The position numbers and the translations under genes were made by a program. A model generated the notes under the pieces. It searched no databases. It had not been told where the DNA came from and saw nothing but the letters and a program-made list of their open reading frames with translations. Positions 25,829 through 34,325 of a DNA stretch of 64,000 bases are shown here, piece after piece (the stretch's first letter is position 1; each line of letters begins with the position of its first letter). Source of the stretch: Candidatus Parcubacteria bacterium (lineage in GTDB: Bacteria > Patescibacteriota > Saccharimonadia > Saccharimonadales > UBA4665); contig JAEYSX010000003.1 of the NCBI GenBank assembly GCA_023434325.1, positions 310,001 through 374,000 on the forward strand, in the 5' to 3' direction.

Positions 25829-25856
25829 GAAAAGCTCCCTTGATCGGGGTTTTGTT
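25829..25856 (+). terminator. Probable terminator
   Basis: Stem AAAGCTCC / GGGGTTTT with loop CTTGATC followed by TTTG; contains two G-T pairs. Confidence 0.5.
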
Positions 25857-25937
25857 TAATAAGAGTGCTCCAGTCAGATGTTTTCGTATTTTGCTAATGC
25901 TTGGATACTATTGCACAATAGCTTAGTATTAAAAAAT

Positions 25938-26738
25938 ATGGATAAAGGTAATCTAAAAAATAGTTGGCTATTAGACGCCACTAGTCTTCTGGCCTTTTTA
26001 TTGCCTATTGCACAGATCTCGTTCATTTATTTGCCGGATGGGCTAAAAGACGTCTTTATACAGCGGGATGCCTTCCTAGGTATTTCATTAGTGACATTAG
26101 TTATGAGTTACATATCTATCGTGGCTTACAAAGCGCGTCCTTGGTTCACCTTTGTATTCCCGTTCCATAAAAAGCAAATGGAAAAATACAATGCTTGGCA
26201 ACAGAAAAGATACGAAGCTTCTGCTGCAATGAATTTTGTGAATGGCGAGCAGGCGTCTGAAGCTAAGATTACTGAGTTCCTAAACGGCTTGGATGCAAAA
26301 AAGGTAGACCGTCCTTTTGAGATTAATAGTGAGAATAGAATTGGTATTTTTTTGGGATTACTTTTCGTGAATGCCTTGGCATTCTTAGTGTTGGGATTGA
26401 ATAAGAGTAGTGGATGGCTGGCGACTGCACAGTCCGTTAACTACTTTTTCATGATTATAATTGCTGTGCTAATACTGGTTATCTATCGCGATACCACAAA
26501 TAGTAACAAACGCTACAATGATGACCTAGAAATGAGTACTTCTAGGGCGATCGAGCTAGCAATACGCAATAACTGCTTTACTCCACAGCCGCAAGTAAAA
26601 TTTATTAGTACCCATGGCGGTGAGGGCATGAATGATAATTTCGTGAGAGTAGAGTTTGATGGCGACCAATACGAGATACGTACAAACCCGGGAGCCACTA
26701 AGCTCATTTATTGTCTCAAGCTTGAGAAGCAAAACTAA
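25938..26738 (+). CDS. Unknown membrane protein with four predicted TM helices
   Basis: 266 residues, not recognised. Two TM helices lie near the N-terminus (LLAFLLPIAQISFIYL and LGISLVTLVMSYISIVAY) and two around residues 155-210 (IFLGLLFVNALAFLVLGL and FFMIIIAVLILVIYRDT). A soluble C-terminal domain of about 60 residues follows. Codon usage and base composition are more AT-rich than the neighbours, suggesting acquisition. ATG 25938 is preferred: TAGTAT (25924-25929) is 8 nt upstream, while the earlier ATG 25878 has no signal. Confidence 0.6.
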   Translation: MDKGNLKNSWLLDATSLLAFLLPIAQISFIYLPDGLKDVFIQRDAFLGISLVTLVMSYISIVAYKARPWFTFVFPFHKKQMEKYNAWQQKRYEASAAMNFVNGEQASEAKITEFLNGLDAKKVDRPFEINSENRIGIFLGLLFVNALAFLVLGLNKSSGWLATAQSVNYFFMIIIAVLILVIYRDTTNSNKRYNDDLEMSTSRAIELAIRNNCFTPQPQVKFISTHGGEGMNDNFVRVEFDGDQYEIRTNPGATKLIYCLKLEKQN

Positions 26739-26768
26739 AGTACCGCCCAATGTGCTATACTACAGTCT

Positions 26769-27146
26769 ATGACAGACAACGAAAACGTATTTACAAAGAG
26801 CGGCATTGTAGACTTGTTCGCAGGCCTTCCGGTAAAAAAGTATGACGAGGCATTGAACTGGTACGAGAAGCTACTCGGCTGCCCGCCGACGTTTGTTGCA
26901 GGCGAGACCGAGGCCGTATGGCAGCTCCAAGAGCACCGCTCGCTATTCATCGAAAAGCACGAGGCAAAAGCAGGTGGCGCTTTGCACTCCATATTTATTG
27001 ACCAGTTTGACTTGTTTGTAAGCGAGGCTGCTAAGCGCGGGATAGAGCCGAGCAGGCGCGAAGAATATTCTAACGGTGTTCGCAAAGCTATCTACATCGA
27101 CCCGGACGGAAACGAAATAGGCTTTGGCGGGGCGCCAAGCGCGTAG
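26769..27146 (+). CDS. Glyoxalase/bleomycin-resistance (VOC) fold protein
   Basis: 125 residues with the vicinal-oxygen-chelate pattern: FAGLPVKKYDEALNWYEKLLG, WQLQEHRSLFIEKHEA and a C-terminal YIDPDGNEIGFGG. The metal-ligand pattern is only partly recognisable, so it may be enzyme or binding protein. TATACT lies 7 nt before the ATG (leaderless). Confidence 0.8.
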   Translation: MTDNENVFTKSGIVDLFAGLPVKKYDEALNWYEKLLGCPPTFVAGETEAVWQLQEHRSLFIEKHEAKAGGALHSIFIDQFDLFVSEAAKRGIEPSRREEYSNGVRKAIYIDPDGNEIGFGGAPSA

Positions 27147-27237
27147 TCTGGAGTGGCATTATTCGTTTTGACATAGAAATCCGCCCGCCATCCGACAGCA
27201 AAAGGATTCAAGCTACCATTCCTGTTATTATTAACCC

Positions 27238-27651
27238 ATGACTATAAAAGAAAATTTGGACAGACTGGTAGGCACTTGGAATACTACAGGCGTAGTGGTG
27301 GATGGCGGCAAAAATGATGGCGTTACTATAAACGGCACCGATAGGTACGAGTGGCTGGGCGAATTGTTTCTGGTGCACTATGCGGACGTAACATTTGGCG
27401 AATCAGTGCAAAGAACTATCGAGATCTTTACGGTAGAAGAAGACGGCTTTAGTATGACCGCCTACAATCAGGACGGCTCGGTCGAGAAGATGTCCGGAAC
27501 GTTTGACCAAGATGATGTATACAGAGCGGGCGACAATAACGTGCGGACCACATTAACGATCCAGCCGGATAATCTGACCATGAAGGCCGACTGGGAGATG
27601 AACGTAAATGGCGAATGGAAGCATTGGCTAAAGATGTCATTTACTAAATAG
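27238..27651 (+). CDS. DUF1579-like lipocalin-type protein
   Basis: 137 residues, all-beta in appearance. LVGTWNTTGVVVDGG, TDRYEWLGELFLVHYADV and FTVEEDGFSMTAYNQDGS resemble DUF1579 and related lipocalin-like stress proteins. TATTAT lies 6 nt ahead of the ATG (leaderless). Ligand unknown. Confidence 0.6.
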   Translation: MTIKENLDRLVGTWNTTGVVVDGGKNDGVTINGTDRYEWLGELFLVHYADVTFGESVQRTIEIFTVEEDGFSMTAYNQDGSVEKMSGTFDQDDVYRAGDNNVRTTLTIQPDNLTMKADWEMNVNGEWKHWLKMSFTK

Positions 27652-27677
27652 ATGCAACGGTAAGGCAAGGGTACCTG

Positions 27678-27944
27678 ATGAGAATCGAGAAAAAGATCCT
27701 TCCTGAGTACTTTGATCTTGTCGTGTCTGGCAAAAAGACGTACGATTTGCGTCTGGCGGATTTTAGCGTGAGCGAGGGCGACACACTCGTGCTAAAAGAG
27801 TGGGATGCAGCTGCCAAACAATACACGGGCCGAGAGATTGAAAAGACGGTCACGTATGTGGGCAGAACCAAGGGCGACAGTACCTGGAGCGCGGCAGACA
27901 TAGACAAATTTGGCTATCAGATCATATCCTTTGGATCTGAGTAG
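27678..27944 (+). CDS. ASCH-like/DUF3850 domain protein
   Basis: 88 residues: KKILPEYFDLVVSGKKTYDL, FSVSEGDTLVLKEWD and IEKTVTYVG are typical of the ASCH superfamily (DUF3850), a PUA-related fold that binds RNA or nucleosides. It lies 26 nt after the preceding gene with a weak SD (AAGGG). Role unknown. Confidence 0.75.
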   Translation: MRIEKKILPEYFDLVVSGKKTYDLRLADFSVSEGDTLVLKEWDAAAKQYTGREIEKTVTYVGRTKGDSTWSAADIDKFGYQIISFGSE

Positions 27945-27965
27945 TACAGTCCCCGCTTCTCCTAA

Positions 27966-28952
27966 TTATTTTGTGGGCGTAGAAGACTTGGCGTGGAACG
28001 CTCGGTAGAGCGAGTGCGCAGCGTCGTATAGGTAAATGCCGACGAATACCGTGATACTGATACCAACCGTCCAATTGGTAGTCTGAGTTACCTGATCGAG
28101 GTTTGCGGTGGTAATGTGTTTGTCGATCTCGGTAAGAAACGCCGGGTTTACAAGCGAGCCGGCAACGGCGGCGACAATAAGCAGAGCCGAGAAGGCAAGG
28201 GCGTAGCCGGTGTTAAAGAGCGCCAGCGGCTTTGTCCATTTGCCAAGACGAATCTTAAGGATTGCTTTTACGACACCTAAAACACCCAGTGCGACTAAGA
28301 CAGGACCGCCCACAGTCCAGATATCCGGGTTAAAGAATGGCGTAGTCTTGCCATCGATGTGGGCGCCGACCAACGGCCGGGCGATGAACGGTAGCGCAAT
28401 GACCAAGGAGTACCAGATCACTTCGGCAATACCGTCGGCAAGCGGGATTTGGCGCTTGGCTGTGGCGGCCGGTAGCATGTCCGGTGTCCAGCCGGAGTTT
28501 TTGCGGAGATCCCGCTCGTTTACGCCGCAGCGTTCGATGATAAAGAATACGAGGGCTGTCCAAAAGAGCATCTGGATACCCAGATTAATCGTGTGTCCGA
28601 TGATGTTGATGATCGCTTGGATAATCGTGGCTGGCGGGTCGACAATATTTATGATAACCCCGACTACGACCGCGATAGGCAAGCCGATAGCAAGTACCAA
28701 CTTAAGGGCTTGCACAAAAATGGGGTAAAACTTGGGCCCGATAATGTACTGTGGCGTACTGCTGTAGCGTGCTGCCAAAATGGCCGGGTTGCCAAGCTCG
28801 GTCAACACTTCTTTAATTGCTTTTGGCGAGCGCGAGCCTTTTTTGTCCAGGGCTTCGTCGATAGTTGCCCGCAGTTCGTCGCTGACGTCTGCCTGCATGT
28901 CTACCGGCAAACGGTGGGTTACCGCGTAAATGTATCTGTCGATTAGTTCCAT
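27966..28952 (-). CDS. HAAS-domain membrane protein, partner of PadR regulator
   Basis: 328 residues. The N-terminal ~65 are a HAAS-like cytosolic helical domain (RYIYAVTHRLPVDMQADVSDE, then LTELGNPAILAARY). About six TM helices follow. PadR-HAAS pairs are a recognised module in which the HAAS domain is thought to pass an envelope signal to the PadR repressor. Start and stop overlap supports this: the ATG lies 10 nt inside the padR end, with a strong AAGGAGG SD. Confidence 0.75.
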   Translation of the reverse strand: MELIDRYIYAVTHRLPVDMQADVSDELRATIDEALDKKGSRSPKAIKEVLTELGNPAILAARYSSTPQYIIGPKFYPIFVQALKLVLAIGLPIAVVVGVIINIVDPPATIIQAIINIIGHTINLGIQMLFWTALVFFIIERCGVNERDLRKNSGWTPDMLPAATAKRQIPLADGIAEVIWYSLVIALPFIARPLVGAHIDGKTTPFFNPDIWTVGGPVLVALGVLGVVKAILKIRLGKWTKPLALFNTGYALAFSALLIVAAVAGSLVNPAFLTEIDKHITTANLDQVTQTTNWTVGISITVFVGIYLYDAAHSLYRAFHAKSSTPTK

Positions 28953-29293
28953 GAGTCCTCCTTAAGAATATGATTGATTTTTTCGTTGAGCGAATGCCAT
29001 TCCTCGGCAAGTTTTTTGTATAGCTGCGCGCCGTCCGCCGTAAGGCTATAGTATTTGCGCGGCCGACCTTCGGTTACCTCCCAGCTGCTTTCGAGCACGC
29101 CTTGCTTCTCTAGTCTGCGAAGAAGGGGGTACAGCGTCCCGCCATCGACGGGAATGTCTGCAGCCTTTAACTCTTGCAGCAGGGAATAGCCGTAGAGCTT
29201 TTTGTTGGCCAGACTGCCGACTATGGCGATGACGATACTTCCTCGCCGGAGCTCGAGGATTTGATTCTGAAACGCTTCTTCTATGTTCTCCAT
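28943..29293 (-). CDS. PadR-family transcriptional regulator
   Basis: 116 residues of the short PadR class: RRGSIVIAIVGSLANKKLYGYSL, VDGGTLYPLLRRLEKQGVLE and the wing EVTEGRPRKYYSLTADG. I prefer ATG 29293, since TATACT (29306-29301 on the minus strand) is exactly 7 nt upstream, over ATG 29299 which would start before transcription. A palindrome sits just upstream of the -10 box, so autorepression is likely. Confidence 0.88.
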   Translation of the reverse strand: MENIEEAFQNQILELRRGSIVIAIVGSLANKKLYGYSLLQELKAADIPVDGGTLYPLLRRLEKQGVLESSWEVTEGRPRKYYSLTADGAQLYKKLAEEWHSLNEKINHILKEDSWN

Positions 29294-29300
29294 GACCATG

Positions 29301-29321
29301 AGTATACTGTGTGCCGCACAC
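29301..29321 (-). promoter_or_regulatory. padR promoter with adjacent palindromic operator
   Basis: The minus-strand TATACT at 29306-29301 is abutted by GTGTGC-C-GCACAC (29309-29321), a perfect palindrome with a one-base centre. The flanks extend symmetry to ATAGTGTG...CACAGTAT. This matches the usual placement of a PadR operator over the core promoter. Confidence 0.65.
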
Positions 29322-29493
29322 TATTGCAATACCACACAGCATAAATTGATAAAATGGCAGTGTTGGCTGGCTGCAAGAAGTAAAGGCCGCACTGGTCCAG
29401 CTCTTCGGCTAATTTGTATGGAAGATCGCTACGCGGGACACTATAATCGATGATGTGACCAACAAAGCCCTAAAGAATTAATGAGGTAGATAC

Positions 29494-29901
29494 ATGAAGA
29501 AGAATACATTGGCGTATGTGCTGATAGGAGTTGCAATTATAGTGATTGGAACGGTGATTGTGTGGATTGCCAGCGCTGATTCATCGGACAATTCAAATAT
29601 GTCATCGGGCGGCACTCAAAACCCTGCTACTGCAAGTAACGCACCAGCAACCGAGGTGGTATTTGAGGGGGTGTTTGAGTGTCTGCGTCCTTTGGGCGAG
29701 GGTCCACACTCTTTAGATTGTGCTATGGGGCTACACACCGATAGCGGATCGTATGGCTTACGCTCTGATAAAGACCCTCAGATTCTCTACAACATACCTA
29801 TGGGCAACCGCATACGGGTAACCGGTACGCTAACCGAAGAAGCGTCAACGACGCACGAAATGTCAGGCGTTATCAGAATCGAAAAAGCAGAAAAGCTGTA
29901 A
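29494..29901 (+). CDS. Small membrane-anchored extracellular protein
   Basis: 135 residues: an N-terminal TM anchor (LAYVLIGVAIIVIGTVIVWIA), a Ser/Asn/Ala linker, and an outer domain with two Cys and beta-like segments (GNRIRVTGTLTEEA, SGVIRIEKAEKL) that could be an OB-type barrel. GAGGTAG SD precedes the ATG. Function unknown. Confidence 0.6.
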   Translation: MKKNTLAYVLIGVAIIVIGTVIVWIASADSSDNSNMSSGGTQNPATASNAPATEVVFEGVFECLRPLGEGPHSLDCAMGLHTDSGSYGLRSDKDPQILYNIPMGNRIRVTGTLTEEASTTHEMSGVIRIEKAEKL

Positions 29902-29957
29902 CAGTGGTAAAGCGATCATTAGTGCGCCCTTAAACCACCTGCTAAGATTGACGGAGT

Positions 29958-30740
29958 TTAGTGGTTGACGATTCCGCTGTTGAGGTTAATCGTTGTGCCG
30001 GTTGTTGCGCCCGCTTTGTCAGAAGCCATAAAGGCTGCCATGTAGCCCACTTCGTCGAGCGAAGGCATCTTGCCGAGCAGGTTGCGGCTAGCCGATTTGG
30101 CGCCCCAGCCTTCGGCGCGCGCGCCAAGCTGGTCGTTGTTGGTGGCCAGCGTTTTTTGGATGCTCTTTTCGGCCTCTGGCGAGCCGGCAGAGTGCAGGCA
30201 CAGCGCGCGCACTCCGTACTGGCCAAGTTCGGCGGCCAGAACTCTAAACATCGCTTCGACAGCAGCCCAGGCAGGGCCGAATCCTGCAGTGTAGGGGTAA
30301 GGTACCTGTGACGGTACGGCGGTAATGGCCATAATGACGCCCGACTTTTGTTGTTTCATGTACGTAGATGCAGCGGTGCTGGTGTACAGCTGAGCCTTGG
30401 TGTAGTCGATGAGCGGTAGCGAAAAATCTTCGTAATTTATCTCGGACAGTGCGTCGCCCTGCTGGCCGCCCGGTACATGGGTGGCGGTGGCGCAAAAGGA
30501 TATGTCGACGCTGCCCGCCTCTTGGGCGACCTTGTCAACAAACGTTTGAACTTCGTCTTTTTGCAAGGCATCAACTTGCGCTGCACGGATATTGTCGCCA
30601 GCGGCTGCTTCGGCCTTTGCCTTGTCTTGGTCGGCCAGGTAGACCGTAGCGCCTTCGGCTGCAAACGCTTTGGCGACGGCAGTCCCGATTGCGCCAGTAC
30701 CATATACGATTGCTACTTTATTGGTTAGTAGTTGGTTCAT
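29958..30740 (-). CDS. SDR-family protein lacking the catalytic lysine
   Basis: 260 residues. The Rossmann nucleotide motif is altered but recognisable (VYGTGAIGTAVAKAFAAEGA) and LADQDK follows. In the active site the expected Y-x3-K is not found: Tyr150 is followed by TAGF, so residue 154 is Phe. Either another residue replaces Lys or the enzyme is a binding protein. ATG 30740 is chosen because TAGGAGT lies just upstream. It overlaps the SRPBCC gene by 23 nt, in an ArsR-SRPBCC-SDR operon. Confidence 0.78.
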   Translation of the reverse strand: MNQLLTNKVAIVYGTGAIGTAVAKAFAAEGATVYLADQDKAKAEAAAGDNIRAAQVDALQKDEVQTFVDKVAQEAGSVDISFCATATHVPGGQQGDALSEINYEDFSLPLIDYTKAQLYTSTAASTYMKQQKSGVIMAITAVPSQVPYPYTAGFGPAWAAVEAMFRVLAAELGQYGVRALCLHSAGSPEAEKSIQKTLATNNDQLGARAEGWGAKSASRNLLGKMPSLDEVGYMAAFMASDKAGATTGTTINLNSGIVNH

Positions 30741-31188
30741 GATTACTCCTATGTAAATGCTTAATGTGTGCTTCGAGGTTTGTAACGACACGTGTCCAGC
30801 CTGTTGCAAAATTGCTGTTGGTAAAGTCGGGATTGTCCTGAGGAAACGGCTCAGTAATGCGGTGAGTGAGCGTCAACACGGTTTTGTCGGGCACAAGCGA
30901 CGTCAGTGCAAAGGTGACGTACGAGTCGCCGGGTATGCCGTCGTAGCGCCAGCTGTAGGTCAGTTTTTGGCCCGGAATAACCTCGGTAACCTCGCATGTG
31001 TGCATGTAGGTGTTTGTGCCCGGCGCGCCTAAGCGGAATTGAGTTTTAAATCCTACTTCTGGGCGAAAGTCGGTAAAATATGGCTGCCATTTTTTGAGTA
31101 GACTGGCATCGCTCAGGGCTTTCCAGACAAGTTCAATGGGTGCGTCGAGTGTGCGTCGTATGACGAGTGGTTGTTGTGTAGCGGACAT
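30718..31188 (-). CDS. SRPBCC/AHSA1-like ligand-binding protein (module 1)
   Basis: 156 residues with the START/AHSA1 pattern: VIRRTLDAPIELVWKALSDA, LLKKWQP, YMHTCEVTEVIPGQKLTYSWRY (parts) and a C-terminal amphipathic helix. These hydrophobic-pocket proteins often pair with ArsR regulators, as here: the start codon follows the arsR stop by one base. Ligand unknown. Confidence 0.85.
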   Translation of the reverse strand: MSATQQPLVIRRTLDAPIELVWKALSDASLLKKWQPYFTDFRPEVGFKTQFRLGAPGTNTYMHTCEVTEVIPGQKLTYSWRYDGIPGDSYVTFALTSLVPDKTVLTLTHRITEPFPQDNPDFTNSNFATGWTRVVTNLEAHIKHLHRSNHEPTTNQ

Positions 31189-31189
31189 G

Positions 31190-31507
31190 CTACGACTTTC
31201 CTTTATTTTGCTCGTCGCGCAATAGGTCTTCTAGGTCGTCGAGGTGTGTATTCCAGTGCCCGCTCATTTGCTGTATCCAGGCCTCTAATTCTTTAAATCC
31301 CTGTTGGTCAACCGCATAATAGCGCCGCTGGCCTTCCGAGCGTACCAGTACCAGATGCGCTTGTCTTAGTACTTTGAGATGCTGCGATATCGTAGGTGGG
31401 GTAAACGAAAAGTGTTTGACGATCTCGTTAACGCTTTTTTCGCCCTGGGCGATGAGTTCAAAAATGCGTAATCGTGTGGGGTCGGCAAGGGCGGCAAAAG
31501 TGTTCAT
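31190..31507 (-). CDS. ArsR-family regulator (module 1)
   Basis: 105 residues: ALADPTRLRIFELIAQGEKS, VNEIVKHFSFTPPTISQHLKVL and the wing VRSEGQRRYYAVD. No ELCVCDL metal-binding motif, so it is not a classic arsenic/cadmium sensor. It heads the arsR-SRPBCC-SDR operon. It is leaderless from a near-perfect promoter that contains a 12-bp palindrome, implying autorepression. Confidence 0.9.
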   Translation of the reverse strand: MNTFAALADPTRLRIFELIAQGEKSVNEIVKHFSFTPPTISQHLKVLRQAHLVLVRSEGQRRYYAVDQQGFKELEAWIQQMSGHWNTHLDDLEDLLRDEQNKGKS

Positions 31508-31514
31508 ACTGGCA

Positions 31515-31543
31515 ATAATAAGGCAATTACTTAATTAAGTCAA
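31515..31543 (-). promoter_or_regulatory. arsR promoter with palindrome in the spacer
   Basis: Minus strand: TTGACT (31543-31538), exactly 17 nt, TATTAT (31520-31515), 7 nt to ATG 31507. The spacer and -35 edge contain ACTTAATTAAGT (31529-31540), a perfect 12-bp palindrome suited to ArsR dimer binding. Confidence 0.75.
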
Positions 31544-31651
31544 TGCCTAAGTATTACAGTAGCTCCCGGTCAAACGCGACGCTATGCTGCAGTGGAAGTG
31601 CCGTGCTCGCGTGTTGCGGCGCAGGGGGGTATGGGCGCTAGTCGAGGGGGC

Positions 31652-32281
31652 TTAGATAATTGTCTGCGTGTCGCCGTTGATGACGAGTGCTTGCGTGTCG
31701 GTGAGCGGTTGGACTTTGCGGCCATCGGCGGCAAGTGAATCAATCGTTATCTCGGCGGCCTCGGCAAAGTCGGGGTTGTCGACGTGTGGCACGATCGCTA
31801 TATCGGTAAGATCTAGGCTGTTGTATATGACCTCTGGGACTTGATCCAGATCTTCCATGGCCTCAAAACCTCGCAACGTGGGACCCGCCATAATCCCGCC
31901 TGCGCTCCAGCCGGCGTATACGGTACCGGATTGGACTGCCGAAGTGATGATGGTGTCCGCTCCTGTTTTTTTGAGTATCCAGCGCAGATAAAACGTGTTG
32001 CCGCCGCCCAGCCAGATAATATCTTGACTTGTCAAATTTTCTTGCAGTCCGTCGTTGTTGTCGACGTACTTTTGCAGATCGATGACTTCGACCTGATAAC
32101 CTTTGTTTTGCATAAGGTCGCGGACTTGCTCGCGCCAGCCGTTTGAGTCGGGGATGATGTCGGCTGCGTTATCGATGCAAGCAAGGCGAATTTCCTCGGG
32201 CTTTTTGCCTACCAGCGCGGCTAGCGCGGCACTTTGCTCGTCAGAAAATGTAAAGGCGAATGAATATAAAAATAGTTTCAT
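31652..32281 (-). CDS. Peptidase E-like serine peptidase (family S51)
   Basis: 209 residues. Cytosolic dipeptidase-type fold: IIWLGGGNTFYLRWIL, nucleophile motif YAGWSAGGIMAGP and late IAIVPHVDNPD, as in S51 (peptidase E/cyanophycinase superfamily). The ATG at 32281 is supported by TATGAT 7 nt upstream (32294-32289); the longer ORF would run through the divergent promoter. Likely scavenges Asp-dipeptides or acts on similar bonds; substrate not shown. Confidence 0.85.
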   Translation of the reverse strand: MKLFLYSFAFTFSDEQSAALAALVGKKPEEIRLACIDNAADIIPDSNGWREQVRDLMQNKGYQVEVIDLQKYVDNNDGLQENLTSQDIIWLGGGNTFYLRWILKKTGADTIITSAVQSGTVYAGWSAGGIMAGPTLRGFEAMEDLDQVPEVIYNSLDLTDIAIVPHVDNPDFAEAAEITIDSLAADGRKVQPLTDTQALVINGDTQTII

Positions 32282-32359
32282 GCGTCCAATCATATCATAA
32301 TACAGATCGAAGACAATCTTGACTTTACAAGAAGAACTGCAAAGTGTACATTTAACATT

Positions 32360-32701
32360 ATGGTTAACTATTCGGTTAGTTCGGCTCATCTTGATCTTAT
32401 TTTTAAATCGCTTGGCGATGCGACGCGCCGCGATATATTAGAGCGTCTACAGGACTGCGAGCTGACGGTAACCGAGATTGCCAAAAAATACGCCGTCAGC
32501 CTGCCGGCGATTTCGCGGCATCTGCATGTGCTGGAAAAAGCAAAGCTCATTCAGCGACGTAGGCAGGGTAAAGAGCAGGTTATCCGTCTTCATACTGCTA
32601 CGTTTCAAACGACAGCACAGTATCTCGAGACGTATCGCCAGTACTGGGAATCAAATTTTGATGCATTGGATAAATTTTTACAACAAAAGGAGCAAACATG
32701 A
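32360..32701 (+). CDS. ArsR-family regulator (module 2)
   Basis: 113 residues: IFKSLGDATRRDILERLQDCE, VTEIAKKYAVSLPAISRHLHVL and a wing with RRRQGKEQVIRL. TACATT is 7 nt before the ATG (leaderless). Its TGA stop overlaps the ATG of the SRPBCC gene (ATGA). The sequence differs clearly from module 1, so the two modules are separate acquisitions or old duplicates. Confidence 0.9.
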   Translation: MVNYSVSSAHLDLIFKSLGDATRRDILERLQDCELTVTEIAKKYAVSLPAISRHLHVLEKAKLIQRRRQGKEQVIRLHTATFQTTAQYLETYRQYWESNFDALDKFLQQKEQT

Positions 32702-33120
32702 ACCCACCATCACTCGAGCTAAGCCGCGTATTTAAGGCGCCAATCGAAGACGTTTTTGCGGCTTGGACCGACCCAGAGGCGCTAAAGCAATGGCATGCAC
32801 CTGGCGATGTTGCTATCCCCAGTGCCGTGTCCGAAAAACAGGTGGGAGGCAAGCGGTCTGTTGTTATGCAGGTGGGTACCGATTTGTTTGAGTTAGCCGG
32901 CAATTACACGGTGTTTGACCCGCCGCATAAACTCGTCTATGACTGGAACGAGCCCACCGCCGAGGACAGATCTTCGGTTGTGACGGTAACGTTCACAAAG
33001 ATTGATGACAATCAGACAGAGGTACATCTGGTGCAGACACTTGTAGAAAACGAACACGGCGAGGGCTCGCTAGAAGGCTGGAAGGGAATCTTTACACGCC
33101 TAGAAGGTTTTTTGGTATAG
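32698..33120 (+). CDS. SRPBCC/AHSA1-like protein (module 2)
   Basis: 140 residues: LELSRVFKAPIEDVFAAWTD, ALKQWHAPGD, VGGKRSVVMQVG and a C-terminal EGSLEGWKGIFTRLEGFL helix, typical of the AHSA1-like family. Overlaps arsR by ATGA, with AAAGGAG as SD. Four bases separate it from the FAD oxidase gene, which suggests a four-gene operon continuing to the hydrolase. Confidence 0.87.
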   Translation: MNPPSLELSRVFKAPIEDVFAAWTDPEALKQWHAPGDVAIPSAVSEKQVGGKRSVVMQVGTDLFELAGNYTVFDPPHKLVYDWNEPTAEDRSSVVTVTFTKIDDNQTEVHLVQTLVENEHGEGSLEGWKGIFTRLEGFLV

Positions 33121-33124
33121 CCGT

Positions 33125-34324
33125 ATGACATTCGAGGAATTTCGTAATCAACTGGGTGGCACTGTAATCGAGCCGCAAGACGAGGCGTACGAGCAGGCGC
33201 GAGCCGTCCTTATGCGCAAAGGGAGCCCTAAACTTATAGTGATGGCTCTGTCGCCCGAGGACGTAGCTTTGGCGCTGGCGTATGCTCAAAGCGCAAAGCT
33301 AAAAATATCCGTGCGCAGCGGCGGTCACGCGGTCACCGGACTGAGCACGAATGACGGCGGTATCATTGTCGATGTAAGTCGAATGAATAAGGTAGAACTT
33401 CTAGACGAGCAATCCCGCGTGGTACGCATTGGCGCAGGTGCTCAGTGGGGCGATATCGCCCGGCAGTTGTACGATTGGGGTCTGGCCATAAGCTCGGGTG
33501 ACACCAAATCTGTTGGTGCGAGCGGTTTGGTGCTCGGCGGCGGCGGTAACTTTGGTGTGCTGACTGCCATAGAGTGCATCGCGCAGCCCGTAACAGATAT
33601 TTATTACGGATTTATCAGTTATGACGTGGCCGATGCCCCGTCGGTACTAAAGGCTTGGCGCACCTACATGCGCACTGCGCCCGAGGAGTTAACGACTTCG
33701 ATAATGATAGTTCCGGCCAATGTAATGGGCGAGCATCCGGCGATGTGCATGGTGCAGTGCTGCTGGGCCGGCGTAGACGAGTCCGAGATGCAGGCGGCAA
33801 TTGCCCCTCTGCGCACAATCGGTACGGTAGTGGCCGAGGATATCGCACGAAAGCCATATTACGAAGTGCTCGAAGAGGCACATCCGCCAGCGGACGTACG
33901 GATCGAGACCAATAACGCATTGTTTAATGATTTGAGCGACGAGACTATCGACCGTATTGTCGATGCAAGTAATAATCACAGGCGTGTTGTTCAGATACGC
34001 AGTTTGAGTGGTGCGATAAATCGGATTCCTGCCGATAAAACTGCATTTGCTCACCGTGGTGCAGAGGTTATGGTGCTGATGCCAACGTTTGTGCCGCTGG
34101 ATGCGACCGAAGCCGAGGTCGAGAAAATCTTGCAGCCATATTGGGATGTTGCTGTAGATGCCGACGGTGCCTATCTTAACTTTATGTCACAAGTTACCAG
34201 CAGGGAGCGGGCTATGGTTTATCCGCCCGCAACCTACGCTAGGCTCGCGGCTATCAAAGCGCAGTACGACCCCGATAATATTTTTGATCACAACCTAAAC
34301 ATTGTGCCTCATAAGGATGCCTAA
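33125..34324 (+). CDS. Berberine-bridge-type FAD oxidoreductase with apparent internal deletion
   Basis: 399 residues, shorter than the roughly 450-460 typical of the family. Residues 40-140 match the PCMH FAD-binding domain; His68 in VRSGGHAVTG is the expected FAD-linking His. In relatives, GLTLGGG and the later GGGGNFGV are separated by some 45-60 residues of the FAD domain. Here they are fused (SGLVLGGGGNFGVLT, residues 133-147). The simplest reading is an in-frame deletion between two Gly-rich repeats. The BBE C-terminus (YDPDNIFDHNLNI) is intact. Activity is doubtful. Confidence 0.78.
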   Translation: MTFEEFRNQLGGTVIEPQDEAYEQARAVLMRKGSPKLIVMALSPEDVALALAYAQSAKLKISVRSGGHAVTGLSTNDGGIIVDVSRMNKVELLDEQSRVVRIGAGAQWGDIARQLYDWGLAISSGDTKSVGASGLVLGGGGNFGVLTAIECIAQPVTDIYYGFISYDVADAPSVLKAWRTYMRTAPEELTTSIMIVPANVMGEHPAMCMVQCCWAGVDESEMQAAIAPLRTIGTVVAEDIARKPYYEVLEEAHPPADVRIETNNALFNDLSDETIDRIVDASNNHRRVVQIRSLSGAINRIPADKTAFAHRGAEVMVLMPTFVPLDATEAEVEKILQPYWDVAVDADGAYLNFMSQVTSRERAMVYPPATYARLAAIKAQYDPDNIFDHNLNIVPHKDA

Positions 34325-34325
34325 C

